The position numbers were made by a program, and so were the translations under genes. The notes under the pieces are model-generated. The model had not been told where the DNA came from, did no database searches, and worked only from the letters and a program-made list of their open reading frames with translations. 32,677 nt of DNA from the NCBI RefSeq assembly GCF_015767275.1, contig NZ_JADWMY010000020.1:1-32677 (forward strand). Reading direction: 5' to 3'. Source of the stretch: Herbaspirillum sp. AP02 (GTDB lineage Bacteria > Pseudomonadota > Gammaproteobacteria > Burkholderiales > Burkholderiaceae_D). The first letter of the stretch is position 1. Every line of letters begins with the position of its first letter. Positions 24,219-32,427 of the stretch are shown in pieces.

Positions 24219-25865
24219 TCAATGTCGCTGCCCGGCCTGCGCGGCCAGCAGCGGCGCCAGGCTGTCGCGAGACACGCGCGCCAGCTGCTGGCTGTTGAGG
24301 AAGACCTGGTAGCGCGCCGCGTGCAGCCGCGCAATGTCGCCGCCGGCCGCCTGCTCGCGTCCGGCCACGCTGGACATGGCCGGCATGGCGCTGCGCAGGT
24401 CGGGATAGATGCCGGCAGCCACCGCCGCCAGCATGGCCGAGCCCAGCAGCACCGGCTCGGGACAGGCGGTGAACTCCACCGGCAGGCCAGTGGTATCGGC
24501 CAGCAACTGGCGCGTGAGCGCATGGGTGCCGGCGCCACCCGATACCGAGATGCTGGCAATGCGCAAACCCCGCGCCGCCTGGGCGTCGATGATCTGCCGC
24601 AGACCATAGCCCAGGCTGCACAGGCCGGCCACATAGAGCGCCACCAGACTGTCGATGTCCTGTTCCATGCCCAGGCCCAGCAGCAGCGCTCGCGCCTGCG
24701 GGTCGGCCAGTGGCGAGCGGTTGCCCAGGAACTCCGGCACCACGTTGATCTGCCCGGCCAACCAGGCCGCCTGCGAGGGATGCGTCACCGCCTGCAAGGC
24801 ACGCTGCGCCAGCCACTGCGGCAGTTCCATGCGCTCGGCGGCGGCGTGCTGGCGCGCCTGCGGCTCGGCCGGATGCAGTCTCAGCAAGTGGTCGATGGCG
24901 GCGCCGGCGGCCGACTGCCCACCTTCGTTCAACCACATGCCGGGCGCCATGGCGTTGTAGTACGGCCCCCAGATACCAGGCACGAAGACCGGTTCGGCAT
25001 GGCTGGTCATGGTGCAGGACGAGGTGCCGAACACATAGGCCATGCAGGCCGCCGCATCCTCGGCGCCGCCGCGTGCGGCCACCGTGCCGATGCCGCCCGC
25101 GTGGGCATCGATCAGCCCCGCCGCCACCGCGATACCGGGTCGCAACTGCAGCGCCTGCGCAGCCTGCGCGCTGAGACCGCCGCGCAAGGCCGTACCGGGC
25201 CAGACCACTTCCTGGCCGATACGGACAAAACCCTCGTCGGCCAGGTCGCCCAGACCGATGCTTCGGAAATAGTCGGCATCCCAGCGGCCTTCATGGGCCA
25301 GGTAGGTCCACTTGCAAGTCACCGTGCAGGACGAACGCTGCAGCGAACCGGTGGCTTTCCAGGTGAGGAAATCGGTGAGATCGAAGAACTGCGCGGCGCT
25401 GCGATAGACCTCGGGCAACTGTTCCTTCAGCCATAGCAGCTTCGGAGTTTCCATCTCGGGCGAGATCACGCCGCCCACATAGGACAGCACTGCATGCCCG
25501 CCGGCATTGATGCGCTGCGCCTGCTCCAGTGCGCGGTGATCCATCCAGACGATGACGTCGCGCTCGGGATGGCCGGGCTCGCCCACGCCACCCCGGGCGC
25601 CCTGCACCACCAGCGAACAGGTGGCATCGAAGCCGATGCCACTGACCGCCGCCGGATCGATGTCGGCCTGCGTCACCGCCGCCCGCACGGCCTGGCAGAC
25701 CGCCTCCCAGATCTGGCTGCTGGATTGTTCGACGCGCGCCCGGCGCTCGTCGCGAAAGAGCGCAATGTCATGCCGGGCGCTGGCCAGCAGCCTGCCGTCG
25801 CGCTGGAATACGCCAGCCCGGGCCGAGCCGGTGCCGACATCGATGCCGATCAGATAGGTCTCCAT
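24219..25865 (-). CDS. FGGY-family carbohydrate kinase, D-ribulokinase type
   Basis: This is a sugar kinase of 548 residues, the usual size for FGGY kinases that phosphorylate ribulose. The N-terminal ATPase fold begins IGIDVGTGSARAGVF. The GFDATCSLV and VIVWMDHRA segments match the D-ribulose kinase branch, and the second fold carries VSGGAGTHALTRQLLADTTG, the FGGY-like C-terminal signature region. It would convert D-ribulose and ATP to D-ribulose 5-phosphate in the cytoplasm, feeding the pentose phosphate pathway. It lies between the two dehydrogenase genes, downstream of the ribitol dehydrogenase that would produce its substrate. L-ribulose or xylulose cannot be excluded. Confidence 0.88.
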   Translation of the reverse strand: METYLIGIDVGTGSARAGVFQRDGRLLASARHDIALFRDERRARVEQSSSQIWEAVCQAVRAAVTQADIDPAAVSGIGFDATCSLVVQGARGGVGEPGHPERDVIVWMDHRALEQAQRINAGGHAVLSYVGGVISPEMETPKLLWLKEQLPEVYRSAAQFFDLTDFLTWKATGSLQRSSCTVTCKWTYLAHEGRWDADYFRSIGLGDLADEGFVRIGQEVVWPGTALRGGLSAQAAQALQLRPGIAVAAGLIDAHAGGIGTVAARGGAEDAAACMAYVFGTSSCTMTSHAEPVFVPGIWGPYYNAMAPGMWLNEGGQSAAGAAIDHLLRLHPAEPQARQHAAAERMELPQWLAQRALQAVTHPSQAAWLAGQINVVPEFLGNRSPLADPQARALLLGLGMEQDIDSLVALYVAGLCSLGYGLRQIIDAQAARGLRIASISVSGGAGTHALTRQLLADTTGLPVEFTACPEPVLLGSAMLAAVAAGIYPDLRSAMPAMSSVAGREQAAGGDIARLHAARYQVFLNSQQLARVSRDSLAPLLAAQAGQRH

Positions 25866-25926
25866 CTTTCCTCGCTGTTCTCGCTGCTGTCTCTGTTCGT
25901 CGGGGCCTGAACGCCACCGGCCCTGT

Positions 25927-26658
25927 TCATACCCGGTCGAAATTGGTAGGGAGAACGAGCATATCGCGGATGGTCACATTGCGGCTGCGGGTGAGCATGT
26001 ACTCGACCGCATCGGCCACTTCGACGGGCTCGATCAGGCTGCCGGATTCCTTGGCCTTGCGCAGGTTTTCCTCCGGCCAGTCCGCCAGCAGGGCCGAGAT
26101 CACCGGCCCCGGCGAGACCTGCCCCACCCGCACCCCATGCGGGATCATCTGGCGCCGCATGGTCTGCACGAAGCAGGTGATGGCCCACTTGGAACCGGCA
26201 TAGACCGGTTCCCAATGGGTCGGAAAATGCCCTGCCACCGAGCAGGTGACGATGATGTCGCCGCTCTTGCGGGCCATCATGTGGGGCGCGACCGCATGGA
26301 CGTTCTTCATGACCGCGTTGACATTGAGATTGAGCATGCGGTCGATGGCTTCGGCGGTGGTGTCCACCAGGTCGCCGCCGATGTAGGTCCCGGCATTGCA
26401 GTAGAGGATGTCGATGTGCGCCACCTTCTGCAGGATCTCCGGCACCATGGCTGCGCAGCTGTCGGCATCCAGCAGATTGGTCACCTGCGGGATGGCCTGC
26501 GGACCAAGGCGCGCGGCCAGTTCGTCGAGGGCCTTGGCGTTCCAGTCCACCATGACCACGGTCACGCCGTTGGCCAGCAGTTTTTCGGTGGTGGCCAGGC
26601 CGATGCCGGAGGCCGCGCCGGTGATGACAGCGATCTTGCCAGCCAGGGATTGCGTCAT
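25927..26658 (-). CDS. rbtD: Ribitol 2-dehydrogenase-like SDR
   Basis: This is a short-chain dehydrogenase of 243 residues. The GKIAVITGAASGIG cofactor motif, YCNAGTYIGGDLVD, HWEPVYAGSKWAI (with catalytic YxxxK), the GPVISALLADWPEENL loop and the tail MLTRSRNVTIRDMLVLP all recall Klebsiella ribitol dehydrogenase as I remember it, well beyond general SDR similarity. It would oxidise ribitol to D-ribulose with NAD. GGAG stands 6 nt upstream of the ATG. It sits between the ABC permease gene and the ribulokinase gene, exactly where a pathway order would place it. I am fairly confident of the family and moderately so of ribitol as the main substrate. Confidence 0.85.
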   Translation of the reverse strand: MTQSLAGKIAVITGAASGIGLATTEKLLANGVTVVMVDWNAKALDELAARLGPQAIPQVTNLLDADSCAAMVPEILQKVAHIDILYCNAGTYIGGDLVDTTAEAIDRMLNLNVNAVMKNVHAVAPHMMARKSGDIIVTCSVAGHFPTHWEPVYAGSKWAITCFVQTMRRQMIPHGVRVGQVSPGPVISALLADWPEENLRKAKESGSLIEPVEVADAVEYMLTRSRNVTIRDMLVLPTNFDRV

Positions 26659-26722
26659 GTCTATCTCCTTAGGGTTGAATGAGAGGCCTGAAAAGAGGGA
26701 TGAAAAACCGCAATGGGAGGAT

Positions 26723-27721
26723 TCAGCGCCATTCCCGTGCGATGTAGATGGCCAGCAGGATGATCACGCCCCGGATGATGTCCTGCAGGTAGGGATTGAT
26801 GCCCATCAGGTTCAGGCCGTTGTTGAGGATGCCCAACAACACCGCGCCGATCAGGGTCCCCAGCACCAGCCCGCGACCACCGGCAATGGCGGTGCCACCC
26901 AGTACCACGGCGGCAATCGCATCGAGCTCGAAGCCGACACCGGCATTGGGCTGGCCGGACATCAGGCGCCCCGTCAGGATGATGGCCGCCAGGCCGGAGG
27001 TGAAACCGGAGATCGCATACACCGCCAGCTTGATGCGCGCGGTCTTCACGCCCGACAGGCGCGCCGCCATTTCGTTGCCGCCGATGGCATAGACGTGACG
27101 CCCGAACGGCGTGCGTTGCAGCAGCACCCAGGCCAGCGCATAGACCACCAGCATGAGGATGACGGGCACCGGAATCAGGCCGATGCGGCCCACCCCGAAC
27201 CAGGCAATCCAGCCCGGCAAACCCGAGATCGGATAACCGCCCGAATAGATCAGCCCCACGCCCCGCGCCACGCCCATGGTGGCCAGCGTGACGATGATGG
27301 CCGGCATGCGGCCCCAGGCCACCAGCACGCCATTGAGCAGCCCGATGCCCACCGCCAGCGCCACCCCGGCCAGCAGGGCCACCGGCGCGGGCAGGCCGCT
27401 GTTGACGATCAGTCCAGCCGACAGGGTACCGGCCAGGGCCATGGCGGCACCGACCGACAGGTCGATGCCGCCGGTGAGGATCACGAACGTCATGCCGACA
27501 GCCAGGATGCCCACGATGGATACCTGCCGCAGCACATTGAGCCAGTTGGAGACGGTGAAGAAGTTGTCCGAAGCCAGGCCCATCAGGAGCGACACCACCA
27601 CCAGTCCGGCCAGCGGCAGCGCCAGCGGAGAATGGATGAGGCCGCGCCAACGAGCGTGGGACGGGGTGCGTGCCGGGGCCCCGGCGATGGCGTTGGCATT
27701 TGGGTTTGCGTCAGGCTGCAT
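26723..27721 (-). CDS. CUT2 sugar ABC permease (RbsC-like)
   Basis: This is an inner-membrane permease of 332 residues from the ATG at 27721, with GGGAG upstream; an ATG at 27745 is an alternative. It overlaps the ATPase gene by 11 bp. About ten hydrophobic helices are visible. The family marks are [19 protein letters not shown] near residue 75 and the late [17 protein letters not shown] loop that docks on the ATPase. It is the homodimeric pore for the sugar or sugar alcohol delivered by the neighbouring binding protein. Context points to a pentitol. Confidence 0.93.
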   Translation of the reverse strand: MQPDANPNANAIAGAPARTPSHARWRGLIHSPLALPLAGLVVVSLLMGLASDNFFTVSNWLNVLRQVSIVGILAVGMTFVILTGGIDLSVGAAMALAGTLSAGLIVNSGLPAPVALLAGVALAVGIGLLNGVLVAWGRMPAIIVTLATMGVARGVGLIYSGGYPISGLPGWIAWFGVGRIGLIPVPVILMLVVYALAWVLLQRTPFGRHVYAIGGNEMAARLSGVKTARIKLAVYAISGFTSGLAAIILTGRLMSGQPNAGVGFELDAIAAVVLGGTAIAGGRGLVLGTLIGAVLLGILNNGLNLMGINPYLQDIIRGVIILLAIYIAREWR

Positions 27722-29222
27722 GATGGAGTCTCCCGGTGGTGGCATGGGTCATGATTTCTTCGGCGTTCACGGCGTCGCCTTCAAGCGTGGCGACGATGCC
27801 GCCGCCCTTGAAGACGCAGACCCGGTCGGACATGCCGACCACCTCCGGCAACTCGGACGAAATCATGATGATGGAATGGCCTTGCGCGGTGAATGCGCGC
27901 ATCAGTTGGTAGATCTCGGCCTTGGCGCCGACATCGATGCCTCGCGTGGGCTCGTCGAAGATCAGCACCTGCATGTCGTGATTGATCCAGCGCGCAATCA
28001 CCACCTTCTGCTGATTGCCGCCGGACAGCGTATCGACCCGCGCCGCCGCATCGGTCGCCTTGACCCGCACCCGCTGCATGGCAGCCCGGGTGGCCTCGGC
28101 TTCGCGCCGGCGATCCAGGAACAGCCCGCCCAGACGGTACTTGCCGTAGTTGTTCAACGAAATGTTGTCCAGGATGGCGAAGCTGGTGATGAGTCCCTGC
28201 TCCTTGCGGCTTTCCGGCAGCAGGCCGATACCGGCCTGCAGGGCAGCGGCCGGATCGGCCAGGCGTAGCGGCACGCCATGCATGGAGAGCTTGCAGCTCA
28301 GTGCGGGATGCGCGCCCAGCATGGCCAGCACGGTCTCGCTGCGGCCCGAACCGACCAGGCCGGCAAAGCCGAGTATCTCGCCGCGCCGCAACTGGAAGCG
28401 CGACAGTGGGGCGTGGCGCCTGAGCTGCAAGGCATGGACTTCCAGCACCACCTCGTGCGCGGCTGCTCCGGGTGGCGGGGACGACTTGGGCGGGAAGCAG
28501 TTCTCGATGCGCCGCCCCACCATCATCTCCACCAGCCGCGCCTGATCCACCTCGGCGACCGCGCAACTGGCGATGTAGGCGCCATCGCGCAGCACGGTGA
28601 TGCGGTCGCAGATCTCGAAGATTTCTTCCAGATGGTGCGAGATGAAGATGATCGCCACCCCCTGCTCGCGCAGGCCGCGCATGACCTTGAACAGATGCGC
28701 CACTTCTGCCGGAGTCAGCGTGGCCGTGGGTTCATCCAGCACCAGGATGCGGGCCTCCAGCGCCAGCGCCTTGGCGATTTCCACGAACTGCTGCTGGGCC
28801 ACCGAGAGCTTGCAGACGGGGACATCCAGCGGGATGTCCACGCCCAGTTGCGCGATGATCTGCGCGGCCCGGCGTCGCATGGCGGCCCGCTTGAGCAGGC
28901 CCAGCGGGCTGCGCAGTTCACGCGCCAGGAACATGTTGTCCACCGCGTCCAGGTAGGGGATGAGCGAGAACTCCTGGAACACCACGCCGATCCCGGCGGC
29001 GATGGCTTGGTCATAGCGGGCAAAGTGGCAGGTCTGGCCATCGATGCGGATTTCACCGGCGTCCGGTCTGACGATGCCGCACAGGATCTTCATCAGCGTG
29101 GACTTGCCAGCGCCGTTCTCGCCCAGCAGCGCGTGGACCTCGCCGGCCTTGACCGCCAGCTCGACCCCGCGCAGCACCGTCACCGGGCCGAAGTTCTTCT
29201 TGATACCAGTCAGTTGGAGCAT
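27711..29222 (-). CDS. CUT2 sugar ABC ATPase, tandem-domain (RbsA-like)
   Basis: This is a double-domain ATPase of 503 residues from the ATG at 29222. GGAGG stands 5 nt before it, which favours this start over one 15 bp upstream. The first nucleotide-binding domain is complete: Walker [10 protein letters not shown] at residues 34-42, LSVAQQQ signature and [11 protein letters not shown]. The second has the degenerate Walker A ([11 protein letters not shown]) usual for RbsA/XylG proteins, with LSGGNQQK and [11 protein letters not shown]. It powers the RbsC-like permease. A hairpin with a T-run lies just upstream, between this gene and the binding-protein gene. Confidence 0.94.
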   Translation of the reverse strand: MLQLTGIKKNFGPVTVLRGVELAVKAGEVHALLGENGAGKSTLMKILCGIVRPDAGEIRIDGQTCHFARYDQAIAAGIGVVFQEFSLIPYLDAVDNMFLARELRSPLGLLKRAAMRRRAAQIIAQLGVDIPLDVPVCKLSVAQQQFVEIAKALALEARILVLDEPTATLTPAEVAHLFKVMRGLREQGVAIIFISHHLEEIFEICDRITVLRDGAYIASCAVAEVDQARLVEMMVGRRIENCFPPKSSPPPGAAAHEVVLEVHALQLRRHAPLSRFQLRRGEILGFAGLVGSGRSETVLAMLGAHPALSCKLSMHGVPLRLADPAAALQAGIGLLPESRKEQGLITSFAILDNISLNNYGKYRLGGLFLDRRREAEATRAAMQRVRVKATDAAARVDTLSGGNQQKVVIARWINHDMQVLIFDEPTRGIDVGAKAEIYQLMRAFTAQGHSIIMISSELPEVVGMSDRVCVFKGGGIVATLEGDAVNAEEIMTHATTGRLHHAA

Positions 29223-29240
29223 GGCTGCCTCCATCAAGGG

Positions 29241-29274
29241 AAAGAAAGGCGCAGGCGCGCGAGCGCGCTGCGCC
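29241..29274 (-). terminator. Attenuator-like hairpin between binding-protein and ATPase genes
   Basis: On the minus strand, 6 nt after the binding-protein stop, GGCGCAGCGCGC pairs with GCGCGC-C-TGCGCC (one bulged C), followed by TTTCTTT. It has the form of an intrinsic terminator inside the operon, and the ATPase ribosome site follows at once. Partial termination here would give many more binding-protein transcripts than transporter transcripts. Confidence 0.65.
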
Positions 29275-29280
29275 AGCGGC

Positions 29281-30204
29281 TTACCAGCTGAATCCTGCAG
29301 CGTTCTTCCTGGTCACCGGCATGACGTCGATGGGGACTTCCTTGGGGACCACGCGTGCGCCCCACTTCTTGGCCAGCGCCATGGCCAGGCCCACCCGCAC
29401 CTGGTCACGCGGGAACTGCGCCGTGGTCTCGATGAAGGGCCCGCCATCGGAGATGGCCTTGATCGCCTCCGGCGCGCCATCCACCGAGGTCAGCTTGATG
29501 TCCTTGCCGCTGCCCTGGATGGCGGCCAGCGCGCCCATGGCGCCACCATCATTGACGGAGAAGATGCCCTTCAGGTTGGGCTTGGACTGGATCATGTTCT
29601 CCACCACGCCCAGCGCGACCGAGCGGTCCTGGCGGCCGTTCTGCTTGTCCACCAGCTTGATGTCCTTGTATTCCGCCAGGGCTTGCTTGCAGCCTTCCAC
29701 CCGCTGCAGGATGGGCACCACGGGGATGCCATCGAGGATCGCCACTTCCCCCTTGCCACCGATGGCATCGGCCAGCGCACGGCAGGACTGGTAGCCGGCA
29801 TCCTTGTTCTTGGAACCGACGAACAAGTCCACCGGACCGGACGCATTGGCATCGACCGCCACCACGATCACGTTGCGCGCCTTGGCGGCCTTGACGGCGG
29901 CCTCGACGCCGGCCGAGTCGGTGGGATTGATGAGCAGGATGTCGATGTTCTGCTGCAGCATGTCTTCGATGTCAGCCAACTGCTTGGCCACGTTATGCGC
30001 GGCATCGGTGACGATGACCTTGGCGCCGAAGGACTTGGCGGCGTCGTCCAGGGCCTTCTTCATCGAGACGAAATAGGGGTTGTTCATTTCCTGGAAGCTC
30101 ATGCCGATCTTGAGCTTGGCCAGTTCCTGGGCGCTTGCTGCGGGGGTGCCGATGGTCGCCAGGATGGCGCCGGTGACGGCCAGGCTTGTCAGTGCTTTCT
30201 TCAT
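29281..30204 (-). CDS. CUT2 sugar-binding periplasmic protein (RbsB-like)
   Basis: This is a periplasmic binding protein of 307 residues from the ATG at 30204, with GGAG 7 nt upstream. The signal peptide is [18 protein letters not shown] followed by AASAQE, cleaved near residue 25. The mature protein opens [20 protein letters not shown], and has [18 protein letters not shown] and [15 protein letters not shown], all as in ribose/xylose/allose-binding proteins. It captures the substrate for the RbsA/RbsC-like transporter encoded next. The two dehydrogenases and ribulokinase downstream suggest ribitol, xylitol or arabitol as ligand rather than ribose. Confidence 0.92.
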   Translation of the reverse strand: MKKALTSLAVTGAILATIGTPAASAQELAKLKIGMSFQEMNNPYFVSMKKALDDAAKSFGAKVIVTDAAHNVAKQLADIEDMLQQNIDILLINPTDSAGVEAAVKAAKARNVIVVAVDANASGPVDLFVGSKNKDAGYQSCRALADAIGGKGEVAILDGIPVVPILQRVEGCKQALAEYKDIKLVDKQNGRQDRSVALGVVENMIQSKPNLKGIFSVNDGGAMGALAAIQGSGKDIKLTSVDGAPEAIKAISDGGPFIETTAQFPRDQVRVGLAMALAKKWGARVVPKEVPIDVMPVTRKNAAGFSW

Positions 30205-30397
30205 TGCGGTCTCCATTGTTGTTGGTCGTGTGCTTGCTTGCGGATTGCTCTTGGGAGGCGACAGGCAATACCTGTCCTGTTCCGGAAAGCGGAAGCTTTC
30301 CTGAATGCTGTGTTTGCTGCGTTTGCTGTTTTGCGGTGTTCGCTGGTGAGGAAGCTGAGCCGGGAAAGCCTGCTCGGCGACTCAGAAGCCGCCCTGC
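30205..30397. promoter_or_regulatory. Promoter-operator region of the pentitol operon
   Basis: This is a 193-bp gap between the AraC gene and the binding-protein gene. It holds two perfect dyads: GACAGG-5-CCTGTC (30260-30276) and GGAAAGC-4-GCTTTCC (30284-30301). It also holds short direct repeats of CAGCAAACR at 9-bp period (read on the minus strand, about 30307-30331). These are candidate activator or repressor sites. Promoter boxes are not obvious. Confidence 0.45.
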
Positions 30398-31282
30398 CTA
30401 TCCGGTGGCGGCGAACAGACCGTTGCTGGCGAAGGTGTTGCGGAATGCCGAGGGCGACATGCCCTTGATGCGGTGGAAGTGACGGTTGAAATTGGAGAGG
30501 TTGGAAAAACCGGTCTCGTAGCAGATGTCGGTGATGCGTGCCTCCGGCCGCGTCAGCAGCGCCAGGCAGGCCAGGTCCACGCGCAACTGGTTCTTGTAGC
30601 GCACCAGCGTGGTACCGGTGTGGCGCTTGAAGGCGCGCGAGAAGCTGCTCGGGTGCTGGCCCACCATCTCCGCCAGGTCCTGCTCGCCGATGTCGTCGGT
30701 CAAGTGTTCGCGCAGGTAGGCGATGGCGCGATTCAGGCCGCTGCCCTGCACGTCCGACAGGTCCAGCTTGTAGGACAAGCTGGCCAGCACCTCCGGCTCG
30801 GGGGCATTGGCCAGCACGTCGAGGATGTCCCAGAAGAGTGCCAGGCGCTTCAAGCCACGCTGGTCGATCAGGCGCTGCATCAGCGGGCGCACGGTGTCGC
30901 TGGTGGCCTGGTCGAACAGCAGCCCGCGATGGCTGCGTTCCAGCAGCGGCATGATGGCCTCCATCTCGGCAATGCCGGCCACGCACTGGTCCACCAGTTG
31001 CGCGGGAAACTGGATCACCAGCGAGCGCACCGGTACCACTTCGTCGTGGGCGATGTCGGAAATCCAGTTCTGCGGAAGATTGGGCCCGGTCATCACCAGT
31101 TGCCCCGGAGCGAAGTCGCCGATGTGGTCACCGACATAGAAACGGCCGCCGGTGGCCACCACCAGGTGGATCTCGTATTCCGGATGGTAATGCCAACGCA
31201 CGGTACGGAAGGGGTAGCCGTGCATCCATGCCGCGAAGGATTCACCCTTGCGGATATGGACCAGTTCCAGGTCGGGTTGCAT
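30398..31282 (-). CDS. AraC-family regulator of the pentitol operon
   Basis: This is an AraC/XylS regulator of 294 residues from the ATG at 31282. GAGGAG stands 5 nt before it, better than an ATG 15 bp upstream. The N-terminal cupin-like sensor is HYHPEYEIHLVVATGGRFYVGD followed by FAPGQLVMTGPNLPQNW in sense. The C-terminal DNA-binding domain has both helix-turn-helices (IGEQDLAEMVGQHPSSFSRAFK and ITDICYETGFSNLSNFNRHF) and the GMSPSAFR tail. It lies just upstream of and in line with the transporter/dehydrogenase genes, so it is probably their substrate-responsive activator. Confidence 0.92.
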   Translation of the reverse strand: MQPDLELVHIRKGESFAAWMHGYPFRTVRWHYHPEYEIHLVVATGGRFYVGDHIGDFAPGQLVMTGPNLPQNWISDIAHDEVVPVRSLVIQFPAQLVDQCVAGIAEMEAIMPLLERSHRGLLFDQATSDTVRPLMQRLIDQRGLKRLALFWDILDVLANAPEPEVLASLSYKLDLSDVQGSGLNRAIAYLREHLTDDIGEQDLAEMVGQHPSSFSRAFKRHTGTTLVRYKNQLRVDLACLALLTRPEARITDICYETGFSNLSNFNRHFHRIKGMSPSAFRNTFASNGLFAATG

Positions 31283-31318
31283 CGTGTCTCCTCTCAATCG
31301 AGAGCATTTTCTTTATCG

Positions 31319-31345
31319 AAACTGGCAACTCGAAGTTGGCAGTTT
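31319..31345. promoter_or_regulatory. Dyad upstream of the AraC gene
   Basis: AAACTGGCAACT and AGTTGGCAGTTT form a 12-bp inverted repeat with one mismatch and a 3-bp spacer, about 37 bp upstream of the AraC start codon. A second small one, CTCTC-AATC-GAGAG, is at 31291-31304. They are candidate sites for control of the regulator gene. The rest of the 255-bp gap shows no gene. Confidence 0.45.
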
Positions 31346-31495
31346 CTGTCATTGGCTGCATCTTAGTGCCCGCCCGGCGCGGCCTCTACATCACCAGCGC
31401 CGGCCGACCGATACTTTTTTGCACGAAACGACAGGAAGAATGAAAAACGATGCATTGCAGCACCCGCCCTCGCCGATTGCCAGCCTGCGGGCCAT

Positions 31496-31536
31496 GGCGG
31501 CTGGCGGCTGGCGGCTGGCGGCTGGCGGCTGGCGGC
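31496..31536. repeat. Tandem 7-bp repeat (GGCGGCT)
   Basis: Five perfect copies of GGCGGCT and a sixth partial copy lie directly against the stop codon of the SDR gene, on its 3' side. With a period of 7, slippage here would not affect the SDR, unless it removed the stop. Copy number may vary between strains. Confidence 0.85.
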
Positions 31537-31537
31537 C

Positions 31538-32239
31538 TCAGACCGAGCGCATCAGACCGCCATCGACCTTGAGGTTCTGGCCGGTGATGTAGCCCGCGCC
31601 TGGCGATGCCAGGAAGGCGATGGTGGCCGCCACTTCATCGCTGGTGCCGTAGCGCTGCATGGGCACGCCGGCGCGGCGCTCCTCGCGCTGCGGCAGGCTG
31701 TCGATCCAGCCCGGCAGGACGTTGTTGATGCGGATGTTGTCGGCGGCGTACTTGTCGGCGAAGAGCTTGGTGAAAGCCGCCAGGCCGGCACGGAACACGG
31801 CCGAGGTCGGGAACATGTCGGACGGCTCGAAGGCCCAGGCCGAGGAGATGTTGATGATGGCGCCACCGCCGGCCTGCTGCATCAGCGGCGTGACCAGGCG
31901 CGTGGGGCGGATCACGTTGAGCAGGTAGGTGTCCATGCCGCGATGCCAGTCGTCGTCGGTGATGTCGAGGATGGGTGCCCGCGGGCCGTGGCCGGCGCTA
32001 TTGACCAGCACATCGATGCGGCCCCAGCGCTGCACGGCCAGGTCGACCAGTCGCTGCAGGTCATCCACCGACTGGTTGGAGCCGGTCACGCCGAGGCCAC
32101 CCAGTTCGGCGGCCAGCGCCTCGCCCTTGCCGGAAGACGAAAGAATGCCGACCTGGAAGCCGTCGGCCGCCAGGCGACGCGCCGCGGCGGCGCCCATGCC
32201 GCTACCGGCGGCGGTGATCAGGGCTACTTTGCTGCTCAT
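31538..32239 (-). CDS. SDR-family protein lacking the YxxxK active site
   Basis: This is a short-chain dehydrogenase-fold protein of 233 residues from the ATG at 32239, with GGAG 5 nt upstream. The longer frame to 32407 lacks support. The fold is clear: an altered cofactor motif ITAAGSGMG (the first Gly is Ala), NSAGHGPRAP, NISSAW, and the closing YITGQNLKVDGG. At the place of the catalytic Tyr and Lys it reads SAVFR, so residue 146 is Ser and 150 is Arg. The flanking MFPTS and RAGLAAFTKLFADKYA segments are intact, so this is not a sequencing frameshift. Without Tyr and Lys it may bind NAD(P) without classic hydride chemistry, or use another residue. Whether it belongs with the pentitol genes is unclear. 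Confidence 0.85.
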   Translation of the reverse strand: MSSKVALITAAGSGMGAAAARRLAADGFQVGILSSSGKGEALAAELGGLGVTGSNQSVDDLQRLVDLAVQRWGRIDVLVNSAGHGPRAPILDITDDDWHRGMDTYLLNVIRPTRLVTPLMQQAGGGAIINISSAWAFEPSDMFPTSAVFRAGLAAFTKLFADKYAADNIRINNVLPGWIDSLPQREERRAGVPMQRYGTSDEVAATIAFLASPGAGYITGQNLKVDGGLMRSV

Positions 32240-32427
32240 GGAAACTCCTTGTGGATAAGTCATCTTGCTGCCCGAGAAGGCGGAACCCCGGATTGTAGGC
32301 CTTGCCGGCCGCCCTTGCAGCGCAATGGCCGAGGGGCGTTTGTCACGCGCCTGTTGCATTTGTCCGGCATCATCGCGCACCATTGCGCAGCCGCCCTGCC
32401 CACCCACATCGTCCGAACCCGATATCC

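Noticed and set aside
23480..24634. Longer frame of 384 residues for the DCXR-like gene
   Set aside because: The extra N-terminal part lies within the kinase gene and is Arg/Cys/Trp-rich without a fold. GGAG before the ATG at 24205 and the SDR N-terminus fix the start.
26408..27754. Plus-strand frame of 448 residues rich in His, Gln and Asp
   Set aside because: It is antisense to the ribitol dehydrogenase and permease genes, whose products are clear family members.
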